The position numbers were made by a program, and so were the translations under genes. From positions 1 to 64,000 of the forward strand of contig JASAND010021213.1 in assembly GCA_030248195.1 (NCBI GenBank): DNA of 64,000 nucleotides, given 5' to 3'. This stretch comes from Trissonchulus latispiculum. Taxonomy: Eukaryota; Nematoda; Enoplea; Enoplida; Ironidae. Every line of letters begins with the position of its first letter. The first letter of the stretch is position 1. The notes below the pieces were generated by a model. That model ran no database searches. It was not told the origin of the DNA and saw only the letters and a list, made by a program, of their open reading frames with translations. Positions 12,806 to 25,324 of the stretch are shown in pieces.

Positions 12806-15064
12806 TTAATTTGACATAAAATATTTTTCACGCGGCAGAACTTCTACTTATTTGGTACAAATGAGTACTCCTATAGGTCTTCCTTTTATCCCCAATTACA
12901 GCCTTATAGCTCGCACCAGTAATACAATTTTCCTTTCGTTAGCCAAAATTTTATTAAAGTTTTGCCGAAACTTCGACTTTGAAGAGTAATTCCCTTAGAT
13001 GCAGGTAAGATCTCAGTACCCGATAGTTTTTTGACCACACCCATGCTCTACATTCTCGCCAAAAAGTAGGCCAATCGGACAATGTCGGGGAAACCCTTAG
13101 TAGCCCCCCTTTTCTGTTATATGTTCCGAATTCAGAGTGGGATTTGAGAAATTTGACAGTTAATAAAACTGTCACGTATCACGATTGCTGTCCAAAACCG
13201 CAGGAGGACTTATTTGTCACTGTGCATATGAAAAGAAGGTCGAAATTTTATGCCTACAATATGATCCTTCCGAGTTTGTTAATAACATTACTAACCATAT
13301 TTGGCTTATTTACATTTTCCACTGGTTCCACAAGTCATGATAAGATATCACTGGGAATGACTTCACTATTATCATTGGCAGTAATGATGATGATAATTGC
13401 TGACAAAATTCCACCTAGCGGTGCAGCAATTCCGTTGATAGGTAGGTTTCATGCATTAACATGAAGTTCTGTTCTGGAAACTATACGCCTACATCGAAGA
13501 GAGTCTATCCTGAATAATTTTTGAATATTTAAAGTGAGCCTACCAAAATGTGAATGGGAGATCAAAACGTAGTGTTAGCTTTTTGCCCTTGTTGTAGCAT
13601 CTATGGACACTTAGTGGACGTCATTCCTCTCATTCCTTGGGCCTACTCTACAAGCGCAATAACTGTCAATTTTTGCAAATTTTGAATTAACCATAGTAAA
13701 AAAATTGGCATCTGGTTTTTGAGCGATTTTTGAGAAAAGGTTAAAAAGTTTCACAATAATATTTGCTAATAAATCTGGAATTTTTGTTTTAAATTGAATA
13801 CGGTCTCTGCCTTCTCTCCGTGGGATGTTTACTCTATTTTCCGATCTAGGAGGGAGGAGGTCGGAGCCTACATTTCCTCCCAAGTTTTTCCATTGTGGAT
13901 TAATCTTTTAAGCAGCAGCGTTGTTGCTTAAACCAAGAGTACATAATATATAAGAGTGTGACAGCAGGCAAGCTCTCTGTTATCAACTGTAGGTACATGC
14001 TCAGTTCTGCACGCAAATCACTTTATTCACAATAATCACAATTTATACGTGCATGGGTATCAGCTGCCTTTTCATATTTTCAGGTTCTGTATCATGTACA
14101 AATACATCACTACTAAAAGCAAATTCCCTTCAGTGTCTTAATATTGGCAAAACACTTTTGTGTATGGTGAATACATAATTTCGCACGGTTGTACGGAAAA
14201 AAAGCCAAGAATAGTTCAAATAGTATTGCTTAACTTAGTATTATTTTTCAGGCGTGTACTTTATGGAATTAATATCGGTTACACTTGTTGCATCTGTAGT
14301 TTCCGCGTCTTTGATAGGAATACGGAAGTTCATAAGAAACAAACCCATGCGTTTATTTCTTGATAGCTCATCTCGCAAACAAAATGATCTACTGGAAACT
14401 GCAAGGAATGTAACTGGAGACAGTGTGCATGACATGGACACAGAAATAAATATAAACAAACCTTCCATTTATTCACTGGTTAGTAGAAAGTTTTTAGCAA
14501 ATATGTTTACAGGAAACAAACGTAATAACGTTCCCTTAATGCTGTTGTAGTGTTATCTTATTTCAGTGTTATGGAAAAATAGTAATTATCTGCAAACAGG
14601 CGAGCAGGCGAAAGAAGAGCCGATGAAAACGACAAGCAAAGAAAAGAGAATCGTAATAACGGACAGGGGGCCTGGAAGCCCAAGATGAAATAAGCGGAAC
14701 TTAGAAATAGTGAACTTCTACGAAATTTCGGAGTTAGCTAGGACCCTGCTATATCTTACTTATTAATGTTAATTATTAATATCCTGTCTTCTTCTTTTTC
14801 AGGGGTGACTTGTGCCTTAATTACAGAGAGGTTCCCCTCTGTCTAGTCTACATGCGTTACTTCTCAGGGAGTGAGAACTAAGGTTACTATTGTGACGGGA
14901 AAAGGCAGAGAACTTCACACACATATACACACGCTCGCAGACACTCAGGCTGGACAGTACACTCTCGCACAACCCATCGGAGGGGACCTGTGAATAAACT
15001 CCATGCGATTGATGATGCAAAATTAAAGGGGTTAAGAGGCTAACTATCTCATTCTCAAATTAAT
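12806..15064. repeat. Tandem duplication, copy 2 (2.26 kb)
   Basis: Second copy of the unit at 10544-12796, joined through a 9-nt spacer (12797-12805). Both edges carry TTAAT/ATTAAT-like words, so short homology could have mediated the junction. Near identity implies a recent event, or an assembly duplication. Confidence 0.95.
13107..14478 (+). pseudogene. psi-C2: second truncated nAChR-like fragment
   Basis: Same structure as psi-C1: exon 5 part 13107-13441, exon 6 14252-14478. The one coding difference I see in exon 5 turns CCPEPQ into CCPKPQ at loop C. It lacks exons 1-4 and 7. Confidence 0.88.
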
Positions 15065-16292
15065 GGTGAACGGATTCACTAATACAATTACTTAATAAAA
15101 TTACAGTTACCGTTATAAACTACAAGTTACTGTCAAGACAAAAGCTACACCCATTACATACTGAGCTTTTTTTGTGCCTTTTTAGTTTCAATTGCAAAAT
15201 GAAGACGAAACTGTACAATTTCTGACTTACATAATTACAAATTCCGTTGTGTGATTTACAATTAATACTTAACTACAATTCGTATGTAAACAAGAGCAAA
15301 CAAACAACAGTAATCATGATTCCACAACTAAAAGATACAAACTTAGCTAGTTACAATTAGAAATATTACAGTATTATTGTCTGTGTGCTTTTCCATTTTA
15401 GGATATCATTTTCACTCGAGAGACTCGTAGGGCTTCTTGGGACCAGAGACCTGCTTGTTAAGTTGTTTGAAAATAGGGACGCCTGTCCACATTAGTTGAG
15501 GCGGACCCAGCCAGCAACAACTAATCCCATTTTAGCACAGAAAATAGTCATCCGGAGCAGTCTCTAGACCTTGCCCTCACCGTAACGTTTGTTTCAAAGG
15601 CTTAAACGATTAAATTCGAACGTTTTCCGATAGCTGGCAATTGCACAAACCCAGACTTTTTAAACGAGCCCAATTCACCGAAAATAACTAGTGTGACACT
15701 AACTTATGTGTAGCATATTCGTGATAGGTTTTATCATCAAACAGTTAAACGAGAAACATCCGTTTTTTTACAGCATTTCAACCTTGTTTCTTGGGGGAGC
15801 AATCGACCAAATTTCGGAAGCTTTTAGAAGGCAATTCAAATCCCTTATTTTTTCATTTTCTTTACAGATGCCCCCCTCGGCGAAGTCGCCCACAAGGGGT
15901 CTCGAAATTGTTCCCATAAGGGGTTAGAAAATTGCCCAAAAAATAGGTTTTACAACTAATATTTGCAAAACTTTTCCGGCTTCGCCGCAATTTTTCACTT
16001 GAAATTACTATTTTTTTGTCCGTCCGTCCGTCCGAAAAAGTGTTTAAAAAAAACGTCCGAAAAAGTGTTTTAGGTAAAAAATTGTTTTTTGTGCAAAAAA
16101 TGGCAAAAATAGCTTAAAACTCGCTTTCAAAAGTACTCCTAAGAAAATCGCTCTCATAACATGTAACCAAATTTGCTTCCACAAGGGTCTCAGTGAACTT
16201 TGACCTCCCGTTCAGGTATGTTGGTAAACCAGCGCTTTAGAAGCCAATAATATATAATGACATATTTATTTCTTGCTCATAGAAAGTAAGCA
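15065..16292. other. Spacer before psi-B
   Basis: No gene recognised. About 15780-16210 contains a dispersed-repeat-like stretch with CGGCGAAGTCGCC and imperfect inverted segments. A GTCC tetranucleotide run sits at about 16017-16034. The last 12 nt (tcatag, then about 10 nt before ATG) resemble a 3' splice site, as at genes D and E. Confidence 0.4.
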
Positions 16293-16478
16293 ATGTTTTC
16301 TGTGCTTTTGGGTCTATGGTCACTTACACTCATTGTTTTGGGCGAGGAAACCAGTAGCTATCCCAAACTGTTTGACGACTTATTTGGATCATACCATAAG
16401 CACTTGCTACCAGTTCGTTATCCAAACGATTCTGTCAACCTGTCAATGAGTCTAGGCATCAATCAGTTACTGGATGTT
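16293..16478 (+). CDS. psi-B exon 1 (signal peptide, N-terminal helix)
   Basis: 62 codons from ATG to donor gtgagt. Hydrophobic leader MFSVLLGLWSLTLIVLG, then the N-terminal helix SSYPKLFDDLFGSYHKHLLP and VNLSMS, like the mature N-terminus of nAChRs. Length is identical to exon 1 of D and E. Open in itself although the gene is broken downstream. Confidence 0.85.
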
Positions 16479-16751
16479 GTGAGTTTTGTTTCCGAGCAAA
16501 AGACAGTATAGTTGCCGATTGGCCAATCAACTTCCATGTAATCAGCTCACATAACCGAATTTACAGTTCACTGCATGTGCCAATTAATTAGTTACAGATA
16601 AAGTTAGTAATTCATCACGATATCAGTGCCAGTAGATTTAACTGTTACCTTTTTAGGCGTGGTAGCTATGAAACTAAAACTAACTTACAAAACTACGGCA
16701 GAAGAACATGTGGAATAACAACATAGCTTTTTATTATCTGTTGTGTTTCAG

Positions 16752-16796
16752 GACGAGCTTAATCAACATATATCGCTGACGGTCTATCTTTACCAG
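16752..16796 (+). CDS. psi-B exon 2 (45 nt)
   Basis: Acceptor gtttcag, donor gtacgg; DELNQHISLTVYLYQ. Intron 1 is only 273 nt here, against 5.2 kb in gene D. Confidence 0.85.
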
Positions 16797-16977
16797 GTAC
16801 GGACTTAGGTTATCTGTAGTGTTACTATACTATACACTACAGTTATGTACGTATTAGGTTAAAGTTGCGATCGATTGTAGCGTTATGATTTTGCTAGCAA
16901 ATACTTCGAAAGGGGTTATCCGAAAACGTGTTACTAGACGTTATTTTGAGCTGGTTTTCTTAGACATGTACTGCAAG

Positions 16978-17975
16978 GACCAGCTTAGCTTTGTGAAACT
17001 GGTTTTTTCGCGAAGTGCCCGGCCACATTGATGAATTGATGAACTGTGCTCATTTCTGCTACCAGCCCTGTCTTTTTGCGAAAAAATCAAGCATGCTGGG
17101 CTTTTAGCGGAATATTGCTATAGTAAGGAAACCTAATTTTTTATAATACAAACTCTACGGAGTCTGCCTGTATTTACCAACATCACAGAATATATATTTG
17201 AATTTTGTTAATATCATTAGTTGGATATTCATGTTTAATGGTGCATTAGGTGGGCATACAAGGGATAAAATAGTGAAGAAGTGAGGACTGAAAATGCTGA
17301 AAGTCTCGGCAGTGGTTCATTAGTTGGTTAGAATAGGGAATGCACTCGCCGCTGAAACTGATAGATAGTAGCCAAGATACGCACGAACCGCCTAACTACA
17401 CTAAATTAGACTAAACAATAGCAATATTTAAATCCATATAACTAAGTTAATTGATCAGTAGTGATCAGAAATTCTGTTGAAATAGTGAGTTGGGGAAAAA
17501 AGAAAAGTGAAGGTAATGCCGAGTGAATGGTTAAGGGACCTTGAAGGAGCAATGGTCACCCTTAAAGTTAAATTAGTGCTATTGACAAAATGTAAACAAG
17601 ATATTGGCTGTTGTTGGTAAACACAGGCAGACCACATAAATTTAGATTTTTCAACAAAAACTTTAAAATATTTTATGGGAGAATACTGAAGGCTAGTGGA
17701 GTGAAAAATTCAAAAGATTTGTCCATCAGCTACAGTGACGTTGCCAGAAAACATGGTAAATACAGCAGCCAGACCTCATAGTTTTGTATCATTAAATAAT
17801 CAGGTTTCATTACTTAGCAATATTTAGCGAAAAGCACAACACGCTTTCGCGAAAAGACGAGGCTGGTAGCAGAAACAAACATAGTTTAAACTATTTCTCA
17901 ATGTGGCCGGGAACTTCGCGAAAAGACCGGAACTATTGCTTTTCGCGAAAAGACAAATTTCACAAAAAGCCCACT
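16978..17975. mobile_element. Fold-back element in psi-B intron 2
   Basis: Arms at about 16978-17190 and about 17750-17975 are imperfect reverse complements, marked by TTTTCGCGAAGTgCCCGGCCAC at 17005 and its complement near 17905. The central 500 bp is unique sequence without recognisable coding. Confidence 0.65.
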
Positions 17976-20900
17976 ACGATATATAGTGCATTTTAGTTGT
18001 ACTTGAAAGCTCGGTGATAACTTTTCTACAAAATTAACTCATCCTTCGTTTGCAAAACATTTTCCAGGTCTTTTTAATTTTGTTATTTATCTTTATTTTA
18101 TTCCTGGGGAGGGAGCTTTATTTTGCCTCATTCTGCATTTGGTGCAAGTATCCCAAAAATGTATCAATGGAATATTTTTAAATGGATAGTCTGTAATGAT
18201 TCTTCTGCCAAATGTTTTTGTACGTGGTCATTCTGCCAATTCTGACCAATTCGTCTACTTAGCTGGACGCTTTAATATGTCTTCAGAGACTTGTAGGTGT
18301 GGGCCCAACAAACTTTCAAAACAAATAAACTGTCATGGCCAAATTTGTCAGTTTTGAAATCAGATAGAACTGCTTGAAGCCGAATTCGATGTTAACTTTT
18401 AAACGAGCGGAAACTTTTGCAAACAGACGAAGGGATTTTAATCAAAATGCACTCTTTATGCGATTTAAGTGTTTCTAAAAAGAATAATGGTCACACTTAA
18501 CTGTCAAATCCCGGGTACCACAAAGTCGCATTCTTCCTTTCTTTATAGTTCTGGCCTAATATGGAACAGAACGGAGCGAGGTATTAAAAATTTTGGGAGA
18601 GGGTGAGGTTCACTGATGCAATGCAGGCTTCAAGCCAGTCTCAGGTGTTCTTGTTTTTATTTTATAAATATTTATTCGAAATTGTCACAACTGTAAAATA
18701 TGGGTAGAGCTAGGGAATTAAACCGCTGAGCTCACACACCAAATTTTACGTGGAACTGCGCGCAAAGAACGCTGACCGACGACTGCGGGTGGAGATCTTT
18801 AGTCCAGGCGGCTCTTTACCCACCGACTTGCCTCGCCAAGGGGGAACAGGAAATTTTGGTTGACGCCAACGGGCGCCAGGCAAAATTGGGGGACACGCAC
18901 ACAGAGAAATTAGCTCAGTTAGGGACAAACTCCAGGCTATTCCCAGAGCGCTGCCTAGCTAACAAAGAGATCAAAACTAGTAAATTAATATTAAATAAAT
19001 TAACTTAAATAAGAAAATAGACAACTGGCTAATTTACTGGAATACACACGGGGAAAATATAACAAGAGATACCTTCTAGGCTACCCAGAGGGGGACAAGC
19101 AAGATAGCGGGCTACCCGCAAAATTAGACAATAATGACGATATAAACGGGGCGATAAATAAATGCGGGAGGGAACCAGCAATCAAGAAGGGGAAGGAGGG
19201 GAACCAACAAAAATGGAGGAGGGAAATTAGCTAGTAAAAATAGACCCGGGGGGACGGGGGCAACCCGGTAGAGAAGATGGGGAAAGGAAGGGGGGAGTTA
19301 GGAGTTAAAAACAGGTGAACGGAAAAGGGGTTGTAGATTAGATCGGAGGTTAGAAAGAAAGTAATTAGGATAATTTTTGGAAAAGGAAAAGATAAGAAAA
19401 CTCACGAAGGAAAATCAACAGAAAATCCAAAAAGAGGGGCCCCCAACGTAAAGGACTGGCCGTTCGCTAGACAGAGAAACTCCCAACTGAAGGAAAGATG
19501 ACGTAAGCGTCAAAGGAGAATTTTGTTATGCGTTGGGAACGGGAGGGTCTATCTTTGCTAAGCCAACAAGAATTGAAAATACATGCCATGTTAAGTTTAC
19601 TCTTAGGAATAAGTGATTTTAGATAATTTTCAAAAGATGAGCATAAAGTTAGCACTGCAAGATATTTAAAGGGGTTTTCACATACAAAATAATACAGAAT
19701 CATTGGGCTTCCCAACAATTATAGCAATACAATATTAATGGGGAATTTGGGGGATTTTGGGGGAGTTTTAGGAAAAACAGCGTAAGTGGGAATTGGGAAA
19801 GGACTTGGAAATGGGGTTATAGCAGGGTTGCTATTACCCACATTACACAACGGCCGCTGCTACAGAAATGTCACAACGTTGTTTGTGTGACGAAATGTTG
19901 TGAAAATTGGTAACAATGAGTTGGAACTATGCCCAATTTTGTGACAACGCCATAGTAAATCTAGCATGGTTCAACAGATACGTCACGATGTCACGACATG
20001 ATAATAGCATGTAACCACGAGTTAGTCTTGGCAACTATGGAGGACAATGGGACACGTTGTCCCAAAATTGCCAAGTGCAACAACGGCTTAAGCTAGTAAA
20101 GATGCGCTAATCCGGAGCAGAATGACTCTGATTTGCTCGTTCCAAATTGACAATGTGACAGCATTCAAGCGACGTAATGAAGTATAGATTAGATATGGAT
20201 AACGGAGGAGAATCTGGTGACAAAGTTTCTGCTGTTTATGCCTGGTGTGGGATATTACCCATTGGTGCATTAGCAGCTGCCTGCGCAGCAGCGCAGTATT
20301 GAAAAGTACAGGTAGTGCTATCTTCATATGCGTAGCGTAAAGTATATTCTATTTTGATGAAACTGTACAACTTTGAGTTATTTCGACAATTGTCTTATTT
20401 ATGAATGATAAAGGTGATTTCTTTTAGGCTAGCTACCCCACTAGCACAAAGTATATATAAGTGAGAGAAAGTGTAGGTTTACGCAGTTGGAGTTTTTGCC
20501 AGCACTGGGGTCGGGTGACATTTATCAGTTGGGTAGGAGAGGTGGGTGAAGTTTAGGTGTACGGGAGCGGGTAACGCCCTCCCTTGTGCTCTTTGGTTTC
20601 TGCTATCGTGCTCCCTCTGTATTTCTCTATATTTTGTATGTTTATTCTAAAGTTGGTATGAGTATTTTGTATTCACTATAGTAAAACCTAGCGGTTACTT
20701 TGTCTATTAGCTATAGAGAACGGTCGTCTAGGGCCCATTTGTGATCTTACCTTAGTCTACTCGCTAATCTACAGCTCTCTTGCATCTTCTCTCATTTGGC
20801 TAGGACTGGATATCACCCACTGAACACCTACTTGCAATCATTTACTGAAGTCCGACATAGTTTGCTACAGAGGTACACACATAGTACTTCACACTGGTGC

Positions 20901-21016
20901 GGAAAAAAGAATATCAATAGCTTCAGCTTGCTTGAAAATATGTAAACCTCGCTCTGCTTTTAGCGAATGTTTGCAGTTTGATTGCATATTTTTAATGCTA
21001 AAGGAATCTGTTTCAG
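17976..21016. other. Rest of psi-B intron 2, unidentified repeat-like DNA
   Basis: No gene recognised. 19000-19460 is unusually purine-rich (GGGGA/AAGG runs). About 19850-20080 has many short inverted GTTGTGACG-like words. A TATATAAG box occurs near 20453 and could belong to an old LTR, but I could not find a partner LTR. Confidence 0.35.
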
Positions 21017-21126
21017 ATTTGGCAAAACATGTTTCTAACTTGGAATCCAAAAGACTACGGACAAATAACATTTTTGGAAGTTCCTGTTGATCTGATTTGG
21101 AAGCCCGACGCAGTTCCTGAGCAAAG
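21017..21126 (+). CDS. psi-B exon 3 (110 nt)
   Basis: Acceptor tttcag, donor gtaatt; begins IWQNMFLTWNPKDYGQ and contains WKPDAVPEQ. Open. Confidence 0.87.
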
Positions 21127-21451
21127 GTAATTACGCTTGAGCTTGGTATTGTGCGACTAGATGAAGTAGAAGCCATTAAAAGTAAAGAACAATACTACTT
21201 TTGTGAATAAAATATGTATAAAAACGTCTTACATCAAATAAATTTATTTATTCGACATAATTAATGACCATGATGTGACCAGAGCATCCCACGATTCACG
21301 ACTACCAAATTAACAGAGATGTGGCTGTCAGTTTGTCAGAATTTAAACAGTACCATGTTATGAATCATGTCGAGTGTTCACGTCACCTTTCACTCTAGGC
21401 ATAGCTATGGCCAATCCTCATTAGTAGCGAAATTCTTTAATTCAGCTGCAT

Positions 21452-21782
21452 CAAGCGTACATAATAACTAAGAGTGTGACAAGCGTCAAGCTCTTAGTTA
21501 TTAGGCTTGGGACATCATCTGCACGATAACGGCTGCTCCCCCCCACAAATTAGACCCATCACTTCAAAGAAATTTGCACGCTATGTTTGTGTTCTAAAGC
21601 TCAAAAACACAACTAGTCAGTTGGTTCAATGTGCGTCTGTTGCGAGCTTTAGCACACAAATATAGCGTGCAAATTTCTTTGAAGTGATGGGTCTGATTTG
21701 TGGGGGGGTTCAGCCGTTATCGTGCAGATGATGTTGCAAGCCTAATAACTAAGAGCTTGACGCTTGTCACACTCTACTCTTG
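21452..21782. mobile_element. Short-TIR fold-back MITE with 7-bp TSD
   Basis: A 331-bp palindromic element in psi-B intron 3, with ends CAAGCGTAC... and ...CTCTTG. It is flanked by the 7-bp direct repeat GCTGCAT (21445-21451, 21783-21789). The core has the inverted pair around CCCATCACTTCAAAGAAATT. The family recurs at 25530 and 40044 and, diverged, at about 45-300 and 38395-38545. Confidence 0.85.
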
Positions 21783-21814
21783 GCTGCATGGAGTTGTTAG
21801 GTTAGTCCTTGCTT

Positions 21815-22890
21815 CATTGACTTCTCACGATCTTTTGACACAGTACACATGGATACTCTCACAAATAAACTCCTTGAAATAAGCCTACTAGTCTGATGTA
21901 TAAGACGGATAAAGGAAGGAGAATAAGTAGTACTAGTACTTCTCTTCATCATCTTCATTAACGACAGCCTTAACGATCTATCTGAGGATACGTAGATGAC
22001 CCGACGATCTGGGGCCAATTTCATAAAACTTTGTAAGTTGCGGATTCCGCAACTCGCAGCTGCAAGTTGCGGATTTGCAAGTTGCAAGTGTTTCAAAAAG
22101 TGTCAAATGCGGAATCCGCACTTGCACTTGAACTGCGAGTCAGGTGGGTTGCAAGTTCGCTTGAATACTAGCAGCAAGTAAGTGTTCCATAAAACTCGTT
22201 GGAACAGTCACTTGCAACTTGCAACTGCGAGTAAAGTCATCTAGTAGATTTCAACTAGACGATTTTTGAAAAATTGGAATATCTTCCATAATTTTCGGCA
22301 GTTTTTAACCAAATTTCATTATTAACTGCTTTGACATCTTTAGCATACTTCGTGAAGATTTCAATAAATTTGAAGTTATTATGAAAAAGTTATGATTTTT
22401 TAAATAATTATAGTCAGTTTTGCTTCCACTCGCACTTGCAACGACAAGTACTCGCACTTGTCTTGCAAGTTCGTCAAGTCTAGCAACTTGCTTAGCTAAT
22501 TTCCGCAAGTTTGTGGAAATGTTTTATGAAACACTTGCAATCCGCGCTTGCGTTTCAAGTGCGAGTACTTGCAAACTCGCACTTGCGAATCCGCAAATCT
22601 TTATGAAATTGGCCCCTGGTCGTCCGATCCAGAGGTCATCGCTGCTGAATCCAAGCTACAAGCTTTTCCAGACAAAATTGGCAACTGGGCGACGATATGG
22701 GGACCTTCAATTAATGCTGGAAAATGCCAGGCCTACATCTTCACCCACAACCACCAAGCCAGCCACAGATCACAGCTCAAGATTAGTGGCCATGACAAAT
22801 CTGACGACTATAATCTTGTTAGAGTGGAAGCTGTGCTTCGCCCAGCATGCTACATGTCAAGGCCGTTACAGTCACGCGCATCTCCATTCT
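21815..22890 (+). pseudogene. Decayed non-LTR reverse transcriptase fragment, split by an insertion
   Basis: Before the insertion I can read an RT-like FDTVHMDTLTNKL block (about 21832) and an INDSLNDLSED-like block (about 21957) separated by stops. After it, 22617-22780 reads SSDPEVIAAESKLQAF and INAGKCQAYIFTHNHQ, typical of the segment after the catalytic Asp pair in LINE reverse transcriptases. Frames shift and stops are frequent. The element clade is not assignable by eye. Confidence 0.6.
22011..22616. mobile_element. 606-bp TIR element inserted in the RT fragment
   Basis: Ends GGGGCCAATTTCATAAA and its reverse complement (22600-22616). The interior is dense in CTTGCAA/TTGCAAG words and inverted GCGGATTCCGC-like segments, so much of it can fold. 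It interrupts the RT reading just before the SSDP segment. Confidence 0.75.
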
Positions 22891-22899
22891 AGAACCCTA

Positions 22900-23560
22900 T
22901 TCGGCGGCACCTGAGAACCGTGCAAGAAAGATCTGCGGCTGATCTACATCTGCTGCATCAGTTCCCTCACGTGGTATACTATTTCTACAGGGCACTCTTC
23001 TATCTCGACTACCACTGCCAACTGCCTGGAAGTGATACAGAACTAGGCCTGTAAGGTACAGAGCCTAGTCAAAATATACAGTACCAGGTCAAAATAACTG
23101 TGCCTGTCTGCAATCAGCGTGGAGTATGCCCAAATAGAAGAGAACCTGCGTCTGTTCTCTCTTCGCGGAGAGGAAGTGGCCATGAGTACAGAAGTGCAGA
23201 CAACCCCCCGATGTGCAGTCTGTGAACTACAAATACAACAACGACTTTCATCTCAGGACTCTTGGAGTGATAAGGGAAGGAAGATATCAGTCTCTGATGG
23301 CCTGAACAACAGAGTGAGAGAGCCTATCTGTCTTGCAGCTGTTGCTCTGAATATAATTTCGCCAATTGTACAATGCTTTACCACCCACGGTGGATTCGTT
23401 GTCTCGGGGAAGTCAGAAGGATGAACTGACTCCAGCTGAGTCGAAAACTCCAACTCTTTCTCTCTCAGTGCTCTCCTAGCGCTGATATCACTCTCAGGAC
23501 CGATGACGGAGGAAGAAGCTGACCAGAGGGATGAGGCGAGCGTTGTGACAGTGTCATGGT
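22900..23560 (+). other. Unidentified coding-like remnant
   Basis: A 101-codon open frame at 23119-23424 (with CAVCELQIQQR) lies between the RT and ATPase fossils. I do not recognise it. GC content is higher than the surroundings, in line with former coding sequence of a mobile element. Confidence 0.25.
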
Positions 23561-24170
23561 GGTCAGTCAGATGGTGTCATGGTCATCCTTTTCACCATTA
23601 AATCTGCTGCTGAAGGTTCTGCTGCTGCCAAAAACGCACATAGACTGATCAGACGTCCCCGAAAAAGGGTCATTTGATGTTTCACCGAGTGGCAGGCGGC
23701 ATACGAAAAAATAGACGCAGAGTTTGTTGAGGGTTTACCTGACTTCGAACAACTAAAACGGAACACAGAACCGATTTTACTAAGTCTAGATGATCTTATG
23801 GATGAAGTAGAAAAGATTCTAAACTGGTTAGGCTGTTCACATGGAGATGAAACCACTGGTCTTGCAGTGTCGTACACATAACTCAGGACCTATTTTATGA
23901 TAAACAAAGAACGAATAGGATAAACTGCCAATACATTGTTTCCATGAAAAATCCAGCAGATAAGCTTACGGCAATGAATCTAGCCCGACAAATGTTTCCA
24001 ACCAGCACCGCTTACTTTATGGAATCTTTCAATCACGCAACCTCAAAATCCCACGGTTATCTCTTAATTAACCGGGACCAAGAAACCCCAGAGCAGTACC
24101 GACTTAGAACAGACATATTTGACCAGAGTGGAGTAAACTTACCGAAACTAATAAAAACTGGGAAGAATCA
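23560..24170 (+). pseudogene. Decayed P-loop ATPase gene, mobile-element or virus-like
   Basis: In two frames I can read a degraded P-loop region, a CFTEWQAAYEKIDAEF segment with a stop just before it (TGA at 23675-23677), a Walker-B-like LLSLDDLMDEV at about 23778-23810, a frameshift near 23840, and a conserved-looking C-terminal block from 23944 (NPADKLTAMNLARQMFP; GYLLINRDQETPE; RLRTDIF). From memory this order resembles a family of ATPase-like proteins repeated in many invertebrate genomes and possibly related to packaging ATPases of Polinton-like elements. That assignment is inference. The copy is clearly dead. Confidence 0.45.
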
Positions 24171-24179
24171 ATAAAAAGG

Positions 24180-25324
24180 CGAAGTGCCCAAAATCCGATA
24201 ATAGCATTGATAATCAATAAAAGCGCAAAATAGCAGAGATTTGAAAGTAATCTTCCCTGTCTCATGCATCTCTGTAACTGTAAGAAAAAGATGAAAGAAG
24301 CTATCATTGAAAGAAGCGAACTTAGTCTAATTAGAAGATTTTAGACTGCATTGAGAACGTACTTTCTGGCAACGTTGAACTAACTGACGCAGACGAAAGC
24401 GCGTAAATTCAAGATCCCAGCCAAAAACGAATACCTGTGTTGTTTAAAGAAGAATGGACCGGAGATGGTATTATAGCACTCTGCAGCAAAACCTGTCTGG
24501 CTTGTTGAAAGACGAATAAAGTCTCCCATAAAGGAGTGGGCATGGGCAAGGCCCTAAATAGCTACACCCCGAAGATTTTAAGGCAGTTTTAGAAACAGGA
24601 AATACAAAATCTGGGGAAAATCGAGGGTTTTTTGCACCCAGACAACAAAACATATCAGTATCATCAAACAAAGAAACCCTCGGTTATGTCTACCCCAAAA
24701 GAAAAGTGCTAGCAGACTGGGTGAGTGCCCCTTTGGATACATAATGTTTAGTGCTTGTATTATTATCTTATTGTAACCGCCCTATATTAAACAACAACAG
24801 CCCTCTTATTATCCCTCTTAAGGGCTAATGTATATACTGTATATAGATATGCTGTATAAATGCTTTGAAAAATCACAAAAAATAAAATTCAAAAACCCAA
24901 AAACCACTAATAGTCCTACGCCGGGTTCCAAACCCCGGGGAAAGAACGCAGAGGGGTGGTATGCAATTAGAAAGGGAAGTGATGCCATAACACCGTAAAG
25001 GGGCTGGAGAGGATGGGAGGGAAAAGTTTGGGATTGGGATTCAAAGGCGAAACGTGCACCCTATACTACTAGCGTTGATATTAGCTTAATTTAACCAAAA
25101 CATTAGCTTAATTATTATGAGCAAGTAGTGTATCATTTTGTAAATTATAAACAGCCGTTTAGCATGAATGCTTTATCGATTTTCATGTATAAAAACTAGC
25201 ATTTTTTGAAAGCCAAAATTTGTAGACGTTTTAGATTAGCAAAATGTTTTTGCAAATGCGACAGGTTACATGTTTCAACTGCAGTTTAATCTCCCAGGAT
25301 TTTATTATTTGCAATGTTTTCTAG
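24180..25324. other. Rest of psi-B intron 3
   Basis: No gene. Around 24780-24830 and at 40585-40605 the same CAGCCCTCTTAAGGGCTA-like words appear, so both may be pieces of one repeat. Confidence 0.35.

Noticed and set aside
20430..20880. Solo LTR or promoter around a TATATAAG box
   Set aside because: No second LTR, no TG...CA ends with a target duplication, and no coding sequence nearby.
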